A DNA stretch of 64,000 nt. Source: Geotrypetes seraphini (Eukaryota > Chordata > Amphibia > Gymnophiona > Dermophiidae). The notes under the pieces were generated by a model. The model saw nothing but the letters and a program-made list of their open reading frames with translations, ran no database searches and was not told the DNA's origin. Below, in pieces: positions 32,436 through 42,509 of the stretch (the first letter of the stretch is position 1; every line of letters begins with the position of its first letter). Made by a program: the position numbers and the translations under genes. The stretch covers positions 28,877,241 through 28,941,240 of the forward strand of contig NC_047094.1 of the NCBI RefSeq assembly GCF_902459505.1, read 5' to 3'.

Positions 32436-32780
32436 TTCTACATATTGCTCCCCACCTTGCATGATTGATGGAAACAGAGTAATAACTGAATTAAATAGAT
32501 GCACAAAAGGAAATGTCCTCTTACATGACCCTTAGGGGGAAATAGGAAATGAAAGCCTCGTGGGAAGTTTACAAAGAATTTTAGTTCATCTATCAAGTTT
32601 ATACATGGTTTGGAATTTTTTTTTTTAGTGTCTTCAAAGATTTTATTACACACTTAGAACTGATATATACTTGAGGTTTTCAAATGAATAAGCATTCACT
32701 GGATTTTTTTTTTAAACAAAATTTAAGAAATAACCAGCAGAAAACAGAGTTAGAAACAAACAAACAAACAAACCATTGCA
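32436..32780. other. Unassigned AT-rich DNA
   Basis: Nothing recognised except an (AAAC)n stretch at 32755-32772. Confidence 0.3.
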
Positions 32781-32784
32781 GTAT

Positions 32785-32925
32785 AGTAAAAAGTCTTTAA
32801 TAATGTATAATTCATTTGCTGATACAAAAGTCATCTGTCTGATATGACCATGTTTTGGCTTGCGCCTGCTTCAGGAGCATATGATGTTACCTTAACATGG
32901 AATCTCATACTTAATTTAAATTCAA
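32785..32925 (-). mobile_element. Penelope-like terminal-repeat fossil
   Basis: The minus strand contains CTCCTGAAGCAGGCGCAAGC followed by CATGGTCATATC, the motif series seen in the other Penelope-like terminal repeats (hammerhead-like, degenerate, about 32841-32879). Short and old. Confidence 0.4.
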
Positions 32926-33012
32926 GTTCTGCAATGAATCGTTAGTTCTGTGTGGATTACAGTTAAAAGAAATTCAGGCAATCCCTGAACAATAACAAAA
33001 TGCACATTGAGG

Positions 33013-33360
33013 AACATAAGAACATAAGAAGTTGCCCCCGCTGAGTCAGACCAGAGGTCCATCCTGCTCAGCGGTCCGCTCCCGCGGCGGTCCATCAGGC
33101 CTAGTGCCTGAACAGTGGTCCCTGATTTAATTTTGTAACTTACCTCTAATCCCATCCCTATAATCTACCTCTACTCTTATCTGTACCCCTCAATCCCTTT
33201 GTCTTCGAAGTACCTATCCAAAGCTTCTTTGAACCCCTGTAGCGTGCTCCTGCTTATCACATCCTCTGGTAGCGCGTTCCATGTGTGAAAAAGAATTTCC
33301 TGGCGTTTGTTCTAAACCTCTCCCCTTTCAGTTTCTCTGAATGCCCCCTTGTACTTGTTG
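33013..33360 (-). mobile_element. CR1 LINE 3' fragment
   Basis: Starts with ACATAAGAACATAAGAAG and GAGTCAGACCAGAGGTCC, the complement of the CR1 tail, then antisense ORF2 end. Confidence 0.8.
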
Positions 33361-33544
33361 ATCCCCTTAATAAGGAGAGCTTTCAAAAGCTTAAGAAACA
33401 AAGTATTAAGAATTAAGAGACCTGACCTGGAAGGGCATTCCAAATTTGAGCAGCTAAGTATGCAAAACTGACTGAAAATAGTTTGAAAACAGATATGAAC
33501 CCCTAGGACTGGGAAACTGCAGAACAAGGGCAGGATTCAGTGAA

Positions 33545-33687
33545 CGGCACTAAAAATTAGGCGAGTGAAACTACAAATCCTTAAGTCCTTTCTTTTCTCT
33601 AAATATCCGGTTGACTAGTTGTTCTCGATCTTTTCCTTGTTAATTATGTAACTTCTGTAAACCGCAATGAACTCAGGGTTAAGCGGT
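33545..33687 (+). mobile_element. LINE 3' tail interrupted by a solo LTR
   Basis: Ends with TGTAAACCGCAATGAACTC and AAGCGGT; the sequence resumes at 34345 with GCGGTATAAAAG after the LTR. The LTR is therefore younger. Confidence 0.6.
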
Positions 33688-34344
33688 TGTTCCGCCACTT
33701 ATTTCTGTCAGATGGGATGATCAGTGACACTCAGAAAAGCACACAGACAATATAAAAGCATAAACAATAACCCTTTAATATATATATTTATATGAATATA
33801 AGAATAAAATAGCTTCACCGTAATCCCAGTCAACGACCAGCCCTCACAATTGGGAATCCCTGCAATTGATAGGTGGGTGGACACGGGAGACTGTCCCTTT
33901 AGACGTCTTGGATTCTAATGTTAGGAGCAGAGTCCCGTCCTTATAAAGGGTGAAAGCTGCTGAGTTCAAAAGCATAAACAGCTGGTCCTGCAGTAACCAG
34001 CGTCCTTGATTCAGGCACACCCGGTCCTGGTCTTTTGTTCTTTGTTGTTTTGGCAACATCCAGGTCAAGGAGGTCAGGATATCAGATAAGCAAACTTGTT
34101 GCAGAAACCAGCTTTCCATCTGGTTTTACTGTCCTTTTGATGTTGTCTTGGCAACACTCAGGTCAAGGAGGTCAGGATATCAGATAAGCAAACTTGTTGC
34201 AGAAACCAGCTTCCCATCTGGTTTTACTGTCCTTTTGATGTTGTTTGGGCAAACCCCAGGTCAAAGAGGTCAGATAAGCAGACTTGAGGAGACATATCAC
34301 GTAGTATGTTGAGTTTCAGTTACCCCCTGGCCATAGGCATAACA
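33688..34344 (-). mobile_element. Solo LTR fossil (retroviral/LTR-retrotransposon kin)
   Basis: A 657-bp unit begins TGTTCC and ends TAACA, flanked by GCGGT on both sides (33683-33687, 34345-34349), the 5-bp duplication of LTR integration. Only one LTR is present and no internal region, so it is a remnant. An internal near-direct repeat of about 115 bp (around 34045-34160 and 34130-34250) suggests duplicated enhancer-type sequence. Orientation (minus) is a guess. Family not named. The matching duplication suggests middling age. Confidence 0.7.
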
Positions 34345-34530
34345 GCGGTATAAAAGCATGTTGCTATGTTATGTTATGCTATCAAAGTACATATCAAGCA
34401 GTGGCTAGTTTTCTAAGCCACAGAAAATTAGGTGTCAGGGAAAAAAAAAAAAAATCAGTACTCATTCTTCAGTTTAAGACCTTCATATCCTGGCTTCCTA
34501 AAATCAGTATTTAATGTTCATGCACTCTGA

Positions 34531-34983
34531 GGCCCCGATTCTGTAAACTGCGCCTAACTTTAGGCGTGCGTTAGACGTCCCTGTGATGTAAGTATCAATC
34601 AGTGTTACTTAGGCGCTCTATAGGTATCGCAAAGACATCTCTAATGCACTATGCGTATCTTAGGCGTGTGTTAGGCATGCGTTCCCAAACCCCCATATAG
34701 GTGCTAGATAGACGTCCCTACGATGTACTATATATATATAAAAATGTCTATGTGGGGCCTACTTTAACCACGCCCATGTTACACCCAAGTCTACAAACTT
34801 AGATGCGACTATTCCCTAAACCTGCGCCTATCTCACGTCTGTGTTCTAAGAACGCCTAACGGACGCCTAACTCCATCTAAGTCCCAATTAACGCTTCTTA
34901 AGACCCCTAAATCACTCATTATCCACTTGCATGGGACGTCTAAAGCACGCCTAAAGTTAGGTGCAGTTTACAGAATCGGGGCC
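34531..34983. mobile_element. GGCCCCGATTCTG TIR element with 3-bp duplication
   Basis: Ends GGCCCCGATTCTGTAAACTG and the inverse CAGTTTACAGAATCGGGGCC; TGA at 34528-34530 and 34984-34986. The interior holds short GTTAGGCGT/ACGCCTAA inversions. TIR and TSD length fit a PIF/Harbinger-type MITE. Confidence 0.8.
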
Positions 34984-35029
34984 TGAATGTCTAAATGTTG
35001 GTTTTGGACATTTAAAACATCAAAAGCAT

Positions 35030-35756
35030 GTCTAAAATAAGTACTATACTGTACCAAGGTCAACCACATGATGGGTGCAAAACTGTATAGACCAAAGGAT
35101 AATATATGTATTTGTTGCTTGATCTTTATAAAGTATATCATTCTCCTGCTGTACAGAGTAGCCCGAGAGCCCGTCTCGATGGGCGAAGGGTAACACGGGG
35201 CTGGGAGCTCCTATGTCGCCCGCGAGGCAAGTTAGCGGAGGGAGGGATAGGAATGGATTAGGAAGAGTTTTGAAATAGCGGGGTGTGGTTCGCGCCAATA
35301 AGCTGGCGCTGGATTGGGTAGGAAAAAGTGGGGGCGGCACAGCGGAGGTTTTAAAGCCGGGACCTTGGCGGACTCGGCTTTTTCAGGGTCCTCCAGGGCG
35401 GCTTTTTTCCCCGCCCATTCTTGGTGGCCTTGGTAGCTCGGGTTGGTGGGTCTCCCGAGCTACTGGGTGCTGGGGCTCATCCGGCGATGAGCAGTGGGCC
35501 GGCTGGGAGCCGTGCCTTGGGGTCTACTGACCCGGTTAAAGGGGCATGAGGTCATGCCACCCCTCAGACTCTTGCTGTTTATGGCGGGGTCGGGGGCAAG
35601 TTATTGAAGGTTACAACGGGTAGCTCGGGAGGAGCTTGCAGATGTTGTTATATTGAAGTTTAATGTGTTGAGGATGTTAATATATGCAAATTAATTTATT
35701 TGCTGTTTTTGATTAATAAATTGAGCTGCGGCTATATTCCAAATTATGTGTGTGGT
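35030..35756 (+). other. GC-rich promoter-like segment, possibly an LTR-like fossil
   Basis: GC-rich block (35160-35650) with a CCAAT-type GATTGGG (35312), TTTTAAAG (35349) and then an AT-rich end with AATAAA near 35705. This layout recalls an LTR or an isolated promoter. The Penelope-like element inserted at its right edge. I saw no terminal repeats, so the class is open. Confidence 0.3.
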
Positions 35757-36024
35757 CTCTTAGTTATTGGTAGTAGGCAAACACCGGACTTGAATAAACT
35801 TAGTTGTGGAACAGAGCCCTCAGATACCTGTGCTGCTTGCTAGAACTTAAAGCAGATTTTTACAGGTCGGCACTTTCTCATTCATTGGGCTACAGTCCAC
35901 ACTTTTTTTAAATATATTTTACTTGCATTTAAAATTTTTTCTTATTGCATGTTTATAATTTTAGTTTTCATGCAAACAAAAACAGAGCGACACTTATCTT
36001 TTGTTTTGGTCGCTTGTCGGTTCG

Positions 36025-36093
36025 GCTCGAAATGTTGGCCCGACGGGACCCGTTTCGCCACTATGGCTTCTTCTGGGGTCGATGGGTTCGAGC
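36025..36093 (-). ncRNA. Hammerhead-like fold in the left arm of the Penelope-like element
   Basis: On the minus strand GCUCGAA pairs with UUCGAGC as outer helix I (7 bp) and CCC with GGG as inner helix I. Helix II is GCC/GGC, then GAAA, helix III ACGGG/CCCGU, cleavage triplet GUC. The central core departs slightly from the CUGANGA consensus, so activity is uncertain. It lies downstream of the endonuclease frame in sense orientation. Confidence 0.55.
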
Positions 36094-36455
36094 TACAATA
36101 ATAATAGACATAAATAATGCATGTTCATTTGATTAAACTGTTTTGAAATGCATATTTACTAAGTTCTAAAACTCAACACTAATTACGGTACTCACCGCTC
36201 ACAGCGTGATCTGCATTCTCAGATCGGAAAAAATGGAGTCAGCAGGCACGCGAAACTACGCATGCCTTTATTCGAACTGACTGTGACATCATCGTTCAAC
36301 TCCTTTTGTCATTGGAGATTGTGAACCAATTGTGAAAGAAATTTTTATTATTTGTTTATTATTTATTTGTATCATTTATTGATGTTGTTTTTGCTGGTAT
36401 CTATTTTTTAAGAGATGTCATTTCTTAAGGTGTTATTATTAAAGATGTTATGTTT

Positions 36456-37223
36456 TTAAAGAAAAGCATACCAGTCTATGGAGCTGTTCAAGCCATTTGG
36501 CTTCAGAGTATTGAGAGAGAATATCCATTCACATTCCTTTTGATGTAATTTCTTTTGTCTGTTGCCTCCCCTATTTGTTTGTGCTATGGTGTCAAAACAA
36601 AAACATTTCAGATCTTTGAAAAGATGACCTTTATCCAAACAGTGCTCTACTAAAGGAGCTGATGTTTTTGCATGTTTTAAATTCGATTTGTGCTCTGCTA
36701 GTCTCTGTTTGAATGCTCGTGTTGACATACCAATATACCACAAATTGCAAGGGCAAATAATTGCATAAATGATGTGGTCAGAAGAACAGGTAAAAAAATG
36801 CCCTGTAGTGAATTTTTTCCCGTTCGTTGGATTAATGAAAAACTTTTTTGGATCAACCACATCACAAAACGAACACTTGCCACATTTAAAAAAACCTTTT
36901 GGAAGTAGACTGGATTTTTCCCTAGGGGTTTGTATAGACTGTGCTGGACTGAGAAGATCCTTCAGATTCTTATCTCGAGAAAAAGCTATTCTTAATTGAT
37001 CTTCCTGGAATAAAGGATGTGTTTTCATGATCTTCCAATTGTCTTTAATTATGTTTGCTGGAATGTTTCCTCTGGTTGAATAGCACATAACACATGTTTG
37101 CATATCTTCATGTTGGCTATTAATAGTTTTATCATAATTCTCCAAAAGGGCTTCTCTGTTGTAGTACCTGGCTCGTTTGTATGCTTGTTTCAAAACTATT
37201 TGTGGGTATCCTCTTTGTCTCAA
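36456..37223 (-). CDS. GIY-YIG endonuclease part of a Penelope-like element
   Basis: Open minus-strand frame of 255 codons. Known role in Penelope-like elements: the C-terminal GIY-YIG nuclease nicks target DNA for target-primed reverse transcription. Seen: a cysteine-rich linker (CGKCSFC, residues 114-120; further Cys at 146, 157, 159), then the nuclease from about 151, with IY at 152-153, YIG at 163-165, Arg169 and Arg174, His178, and the late Glu232 in EWIFSLNTLKPNGLN. The first codon is TTG and the frame continues upstream as KIKLRQRG, so this is the tail of a longer protein and not a complete gene. The reverse transcriptase domain is missing. It fills nearly all of the unique core between the arms. 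Confidence 0.85.
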   Translation of the reverse strand: MRQRGYPQIVLKQAYKRARYYNREALLENYDKTINSQHEDMQTCVMCYSTRGNIPANIIKDNWKIMKTHPLFQEDQLRIAFSRDKNLKDLLSPAQSIQTPREKSSLLPKGFFKCGKCSFCDVVDPKKFFINPTNGKKFTTGHFFTCSSDHIIYAIICPCNLWYIGMSTRAFKQRLAEHKSNLKHAKTSAPLVEHCLDKGHLFKDLKCFCFDTIAQTNRGGNRQKKLHQKECEWIFSLNTLKPNGLNSSIDWYAFL

Positions 37224-37573
37224 TTTTATCTTAACACCTTAAGAAATGACATCTCTTAAAAAATAGATACCAGCAAAAACAACATCAATAAATGATACAA
37301 ATAAATAATAAACAAATAATAAAAATTTCTTTCACAATTGGTTCACAATCTCCAATGACAAAAGGAGTTGAACGATGATGTCACAGTCAGTTCGAATAAA
37401 GGCATGCGTAGTTTCGCGTGCCTGCTGACTCCATTTTTTCCGATCTGAGAATGCAGATCATGCTGTGAGCGGTGAGTACCGTAATTAGTGTTGAGTTTTA
37501 GAACTTAGTAAATATGCATTTCAAAACAGTTTAATCAAATGAACATGCATTATTTATGTCTATTATTATTGTA

Positions 37574-37642
37574 GCTCGAACCCATCGACCCCAGAAGAAG
37601 CCATAGTGGCGAAACGGGTCCCGTTGGGCCAACATTTCGAGC
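37574..37642 (+). ncRNA. Hammerhead-like fold in the right arm of the Penelope-like element
   Basis: Inverse copy of the left-arm fold, with the same outer and inner helix I and helices II and III; the cleavage triplet reads GUU instead of GUC. Both satisfy the NUH rule. Confidence 0.5.
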
Positions 37643-37953
37643 CGAACCGACAAGCGACCAAAACAAAAGATGTGTCGCTCTGTTTTTGTTTGCATGAAAA
37701 CTAAAATTATAAACATGCAATAAGAAAAAATTTTAAATGCAAGTAAAATATATTAAAAAAAAGTGTGGACTGTAGCCCAATGAATGAGAAAGTGCCGACC
37801 TGTAAAAATCTGCTTTAAGTTCTAGCAAGCAGCACAGGTATCTGAGGGCTCTGTTCCACAACTAAGTTTATTCAAGTCCGGTGTTTGCCTACTGTCTGTA
37901 CTTTGGGACTTGTAACCATTACTGTGTAGTAGTGAATCACTCTTAGTTATTGG

Positions 37954-38439
37954 GACAGGATATAGGGGGGGGGGGTGTATGGGCGGTTGTAGGGGGCTAT
38001 CCAGATCCCGCTGTTAATACCTCTCTTACTTGACTGGTCGATCCTAGTACAGCGTATCATTCTCTCTAGACTTATATGAACATTGCACTAGAATCAAGTA
38101 ACAGATACAAAGAGGAGATATACTGTATCAGGATCAACCAGCAAATGTCTACAGACAGTAGCTGTAGAGGAGATGAGTTAAACAAATATGAGGTACAAAG
38201 CTCTTTGAATCAGCATTCCTGCAGCAGAGTTTGAACAGATTCATCCGATTGTGGGAGTCCATACCAGAGAGTCTTAAGGCACAAGCATCTGTGAATTAAT
38301 AAAACTACAACTCTGGTCAGAAATCTGGCTGGTTTGCATTGAACCCTGCATTTTTTTTATTTTTTTTGCACATTATCTGTGACGTCATCTCAATCTGCAA
38401 AATGCGTATCAGGGTAGAAAGAAACATCTACTGAACAGG
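37954..38439. other. Unassigned DNA
   Basis: No diagnostic ends. ATACTGTATCAGGATCAACCAG at about 38130 (quoted in part) resembles ATACTGTACCAAGGTCAACCA at about 35045. This hints that the GC-rich block and this DNA once belonged to one repeat into which the Penelope-like element fell. Confidence 0.3.
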
Positions 38440-38882
38440 GGAGATTAGTTGAGTGGGAGGAGGCTTGGTTAGTATGTGTATAGAGTTTGTTTCTGGTTGG
38501 ATAACTTACTGTGGAACACTCTCCTCACCCTATCCTCTCTCTTATGTTGCTTTCTCCCACATTAGTAAAGTATATGAAGAGGGCATTTTTGATGATGGGA
38601 TTATTAGCTTTGAATGACTTGCAAGGAGAAATCCATAGGTTTGTTTTCTTTCAAATTTGCTTGATTTTATGAAGGTGGTGTGCAGTGCTGTGATTGGGAG
38701 AAGATGGAAGATGGGATCACTATTGATTTGGCTGAGAGGAAGAGGTGGTTGAGGGAGTGGGTTTTACATTACCGTACTGATTGTATGGGGATTTGATGGT
38801 GTTATTTTATTATGTTTTATAACTTGTGAATTGCTCCAGGTCTGGCTGAAAGGAGCAGTTGATAAATTGAAATAAATAAAAC
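38440..38882 (+). mobile_element. LINE 3' tail
   Basis: Ends GAATTGCTCCAGGTCTGGC ... TTGAAATAAATAAAA, the tail type of the local LINEs. No coding part. Confidence 0.5.
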
Positions 38883-39002
38883 CTCTTTAACTTATGTGCT
38901 CAAACGTCTGACCAGCGTGAAAATTTGCACATGCAAATTACAGAATTAGGTCAGATGCAAGTGTAACTTAATTGACTTTAATTGGCACCAATTAGGATTT
39001 AT

Positions 39003-39170
39003 GGCCCTCTTTTACAAAGGTGCGCTAAGCATTTTAGCACGGATTTAGCGCACGCTAAATCAACGCATGCACTAACTGCTAACGTGTCCATAGGATAACA
39101 TAAACATGTTAGCGTTTAGCGCGTGTTTAGAGCCCGCTAATATTTAAGCACACCTTTATAAAAGAAGGGG
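39003..39170. mobile_element. Harbinger-like foldback MITE (GGCCCTCTTTTAC subfamily)
   Basis: Left GGCCCTCTTTTACAAAGGTG, right eroded inverse; GCGCTAA arms. Confidence 0.7.
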
Positions 39171-39490
39171 TATATGTACACCTGTCCTTTATGGCTATTC
39201 TGTAAAATTGTGAATTCAAATTTCAGTGCATGGATTTATTGGGATTTATTAATCACCTTTATGAAGAGATTCACCCAAGGCATTGTTCTGTAGGTACTGC
39301 TTGACATAAAATCACAATTTTGTTATTAGTAGAAGCAATAGTAAAATTAAATCGCTGGGGTAAACTTTGATTTGGCATCTATAAAACTCTTGAGCATCAC
39401 CCTGGACAGTAAATTAACGTTCCAGAAGCAAATCAGTATTGTTGTCCAAAAATGCTTCCATCGATTACGGTTAATTCATTCTCTCACTAA

Positions 39491-39859
39491 CTCCCTTTTA
39501 CAGAGGTGCGCTAAGCTTTTTAGCGCGCACTATTAACATGCGCTAAACATGTACTAAACACTAATGCGTGCATGTTATCCTTTGGATGCATTAGTGGTTA
39601 GCGCACACATTGATTTAGCATGCACTAAATCCACGCTAAAATGCTTAGGGCTCCTTTTACTAAGCTGCATTAGGGCTTTAACGCACAGAATAGCGTGCGC
39701 TACATTGCCGCACGTGCTAGACCTTAATGCCAGCATTGAGCTGGCGTTAGTTTTTCCATGTAGCGCACGGTGTAGTATGCAGTAATTTCCTGCGTGCGCT
39801 AAAAACACTAGCGCACCTTAATAAAAGGAACCCTTAGTGCGTCTTTGTAAAAGAGGGCC
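39491..39859. mobile_element. Harbinger-like MITE split by a second one
   Basis: Outer ends CTCCCTTTTACAGAGG and CTTTGTAAAAGAGGGCC with TAA at 39488-39490 and 39860-39862. It contains the nested copy at 39648-39833, so at least two bursts of this superfamily occurred. Confidence 0.75.
39648..39833. mobile_element. Nested Harbinger-like MITE with perfect TTA duplication
   Basis: Ends GGGCTCCTTTTACTAAGC and the inverse AATAAAAGGAACCC; TTA at 39645-39647 and 39834-39836. Confidence 0.85.
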
Positions 39860-39864
39860 TAAGG

Positions 39865-40615
39865 TTCTTGACCCACCTGCTTTGAGCATACTGATTCACT
39901 CCCTGGTGATTTTTCATCTGGACTATTGCAACTCAGAAGGAGATCAAACGTCTACAAATCATTCAGAACACTGCAATAAAAATGATAGAAAATGCAAAAA
40001 AAAAAAAATAATAATAATAATAAAAAATGATCATGTCGCACCACTTTTAATAAAAGCATACTGGCTTCCCATACCACATAGAAATAACAACAATCAACCA
40101 GATTTCCTTAATAATATTCTAATCCCATATGCTCCGTCCAGAATACTCAGATCCAGATACTCAGTCACAAAATCTACTTGCCATTCCATCACTTCGCATT
40201 CTGAGCACCACACATACATCGAATTTTGCAGTTACTGCACCAACCCTTTGGAATTCACTACCTACTGAACTACGCATCGAAATCTCTCTAGAAAAATTTA
40301 AAGGTAAATTTAACATTCCTGTTTAAAGATGCCTTTAATCTTTAATTCTCTCTCGTCTTAGCATTCTGACTTCTTTCTGCTTCAACTTTCAGATGAGATC
40401 CCCCCTTCCCATTGTATTTTCCCTTTCTAGAATCGCTTTACTATTTTAAGATGGATTTCCTATCTCCAACTCTTTTGCTCCAGTCAGTCCTATTAGTCTC
40501 TTGTTTGTTACCCTTGTTCTTTTTTTTTATTATTATTTTCTCATATAAATGATTTTAGAATGTGAAACCGCCTAGAAGTACGATAGGTAGTATATCAAAT
40601 TTTTTTTTAAACTTG
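39865..40615 (+). mobile_element. LINE 3' fragment (L2/CR1-like)
   Basis: Reading pieces include LDYCNS, HVAPLLIKAYWLPIPHR, PDFLNNILIPYAPSRILR and PTLWNSLPTELRIEISLEK, the C-terminal region of these reverse transcriptases, spread over shifted frames. The 3'UTR ends ACCGCCTAGAAGTACGATAG. Confidence 0.85.
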
Positions 40616-41187
40616 AATCCTATAGGACTACAATATATTTTTTAAAATAATTTTTAACATAGACAGATTTTTTACAGGCTTTCAACTATTAATCATTTCT
40701 GCAGCGCTACCCGATGTGAACAATTCTAGAATATGGTAGGACTATTTCGGTGAGTTCATCAAACTGAAGAGAGTTTATAATTGTACAGGGAAAGAGCAGG
40801 TTAGTGCTGGAAAAAAATATACTCAAGAGGAAGAAAAAAAGCAGAAGCAACTGCTGTCAAATATTAAAAAAATATCCTTCAACAAGGAAGACACAGCCAG
40901 TCACAGGCCAGATGAGGAATACTGAGTGGGAGGAAGAAAAGGTTTTGGCTTACAAAATGTCATTGTATATAATATAATCAGACCTATTGTTTTAGGATAC
41001 ATTAAGAACCTCATATAACTACAAACAGAGCTGAAGATCAGATCCTCTCCCATGTGATAGTATCAAAAAACTCGACTTTCAAGTTTGTTTATGATACCAG
41101 TGTGGCTGAAGCATATTATCTTCTAATTCGCCAGTGTCTCTGTACTCCCTACAGACTGACTGTAATTACACAGCATAGTGAGTGAGG
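40616..41187. other. Unassigned DNA
   Basis: Nothing recognised. Confidence 0.3.
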
Positions 41188-41195
41188 GTGTATAC

Positions 41196-41582
41196 TAGAG
41201 GTCTGCATGGGAACAGGGATCGCGGGAATCCCCCCTAACCCATGGGGACCCCCTCTGGCCCATGGGACTCCCACGGGGATGGAAGGCTTTGGAAGCAGGG
41301 TTCATCCATAGAATATAATGGACACGTCAGCCTTAGTAAAAGAGGGGGTTTATAAGTTAATTACCTGAACAGAAAACAAAAAAAGGGTTCCACCAAAGAG
41401 ATTCCACAAGGAAAACAGCAGCACAAACACAAAAGAAACTGTGGAATTGATGATCCTGTCAGAAGTAATTGCTGCTTTTTCTGGGGACGGGCGGGGTGGA
41501 GTTAATTCCTTGCGGGGACGGGTGGGGATGGAGAGGATCCTGGCGGGGATGGGTGGGATTTCTGTTCCCGCGCAACTCTCTA
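41196..41582. mobile_element. hAT-type GC-rich MITE with perfect 8-bp TSD
   Basis: Starts TAGAGGTCTGCATGGG, ends GCAACTCTCTA; GTGTATAC at 41188-41195 and 41583-41590. Inverse-orientation copy of 24980-25472; shares TAAAAGAGGGGGTTTATAAG and its neighbours. Confidence 0.85.
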
Positions 41583-41604
41583 GTGTATACTTCTCCAATG
41601 AGCA

Positions 41605-42330
41605 GTGCTTCTCATCCCAGTCCTGAGGGCACACCCAGCCAGTCGGGTTTTCAGAAAATGAATATGCATGAGATAAATTGATGCATGCACTGCCTTCTTG
41701 GCGTGCAGAACTATTCTCATCCAATTCAATCCTTAGGGCTCCTTTTACTAAGGTGCGCTAGCGTTTTTAGTGCGCGCTGAAGATTAATGCACGCTAACCC
41801 CTGCGCTACGCGGAAAATACTACAGCCAGCTCTACGGGGGCATTAGCGTGTAGTGCATGCAGCAATGTAGCACACGCTAAAATCGCTAGCGCAGCTAATT
41901 AATAGGAGCCCTTAGTTTTATATACGGATTCATTCCTTACAAGAAGGGCTCGACTCGGTTAACAAAATTTACTAAATTCAGCTAAAGAGTAAGATCATTT
42001 CTACTCTAAAAAAAATTATCTTGGAACAGAAGAATCAACCAGAGATTTTTGAAATAAATAAGTTTTTAACATTTTCCGAAAAGTTGTTGAGAGAGTAACC
42101 GGATCTCCAAAGGAAGCTCAGTCCAAATTTCTGCCGATAAAAAAAAGCAAAAGATTTGCAAAAATTGGATATTAGTTTTGATTCTCTTAACTGATGGAAA
42201 GCCAAGTTTATATTTCTGAATATTTCTTGAATGAGAAGGTAGACAGGAATTGAAAAAGACAGGAATTAAGATATCTTGAAAACCCAACTGGCTTGGTGTG
42301 TCCGGAAGATTGGTTTGAGAACTGCCTTAG
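41605..42330. mobile_element. Old palindromic hAT MITE broken by later insertions
   Basis: Left half 41605-41690 (CAGTGCTTCTCATCCC, CAGTCGGGTTTTCAG), right half about 42270-42325 (CTTGAAAACCCAACTGG, TTTGAGAACTG). Between them lie a Harbinger-like MITE (41736-41911) and an antisense LINE fragment (about 41935-42270). Confidence 0.55.
41736..41911. mobile_element. Harbinger-like foldback MITE with perfect TTA duplication
   Basis: Ends GGGCTCCTTTTACTAAGGTG and the inverse ending GGAGCCC; TTA at 41733-41735 and 41912-41914. Confidence 0.85.
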
Positions 42331-42371
42331 AGCAGAAGAAAAGCACTATTCTTGGCTATTTTGAGAAAGAA

Positions 42372-42482
42372 CTATGGGTGCGCTAACTGTTTTAGTGCAC
42401 GCTAAACAGTCCATTACAGTCTACGGACGTGTTAGCATTTAGCATGCGCTAAAACGGCTAGCACGCCTTAGTAAAAGGACCT
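42372..42482. mobile_element. Truncated Harbinger-like MITE
   Basis: GTGCGCTAACTGTTTTAGTG arm, ending CGCCTTAGTAAAAGGACC. Left terminus lost. Confidence 0.6.
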
Positions 42483-42509
42483 CTATATTATTTTAGAATA
42501 GTGGCTCTC

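Larger units (their letters stand above)
35771..37939 (-). mobile_element. Young Penelope-like element with inverted arms and GIY-YIG frame
   Basis: The 14-bp CTCTTAGTTATTGG at 35757-35770 recurs at 37940-37953 and reads as the target duplication. Inside, two arms of about 660 bp (35772-36434 and 37233-37893) are inverse with only a handful of differences, flanking a 798-bp unique core that encodes the element's endonuclease on the minus strand. About 46 extra bases lie outside the right arm. The reverse transcriptase part is absent, so the copy is truncated. Inverted terminal repeats and short one-sided extensions are known for Penelope-like elements. The close match of arms and TSD suggests recent insertion. 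Confidence 0.85.

Noticed and set aside
33840-34120. 91-codon antisense frame as a host gene
   Set aside because: Lies wholly within the solo LTR fossil; no recognisable protein.
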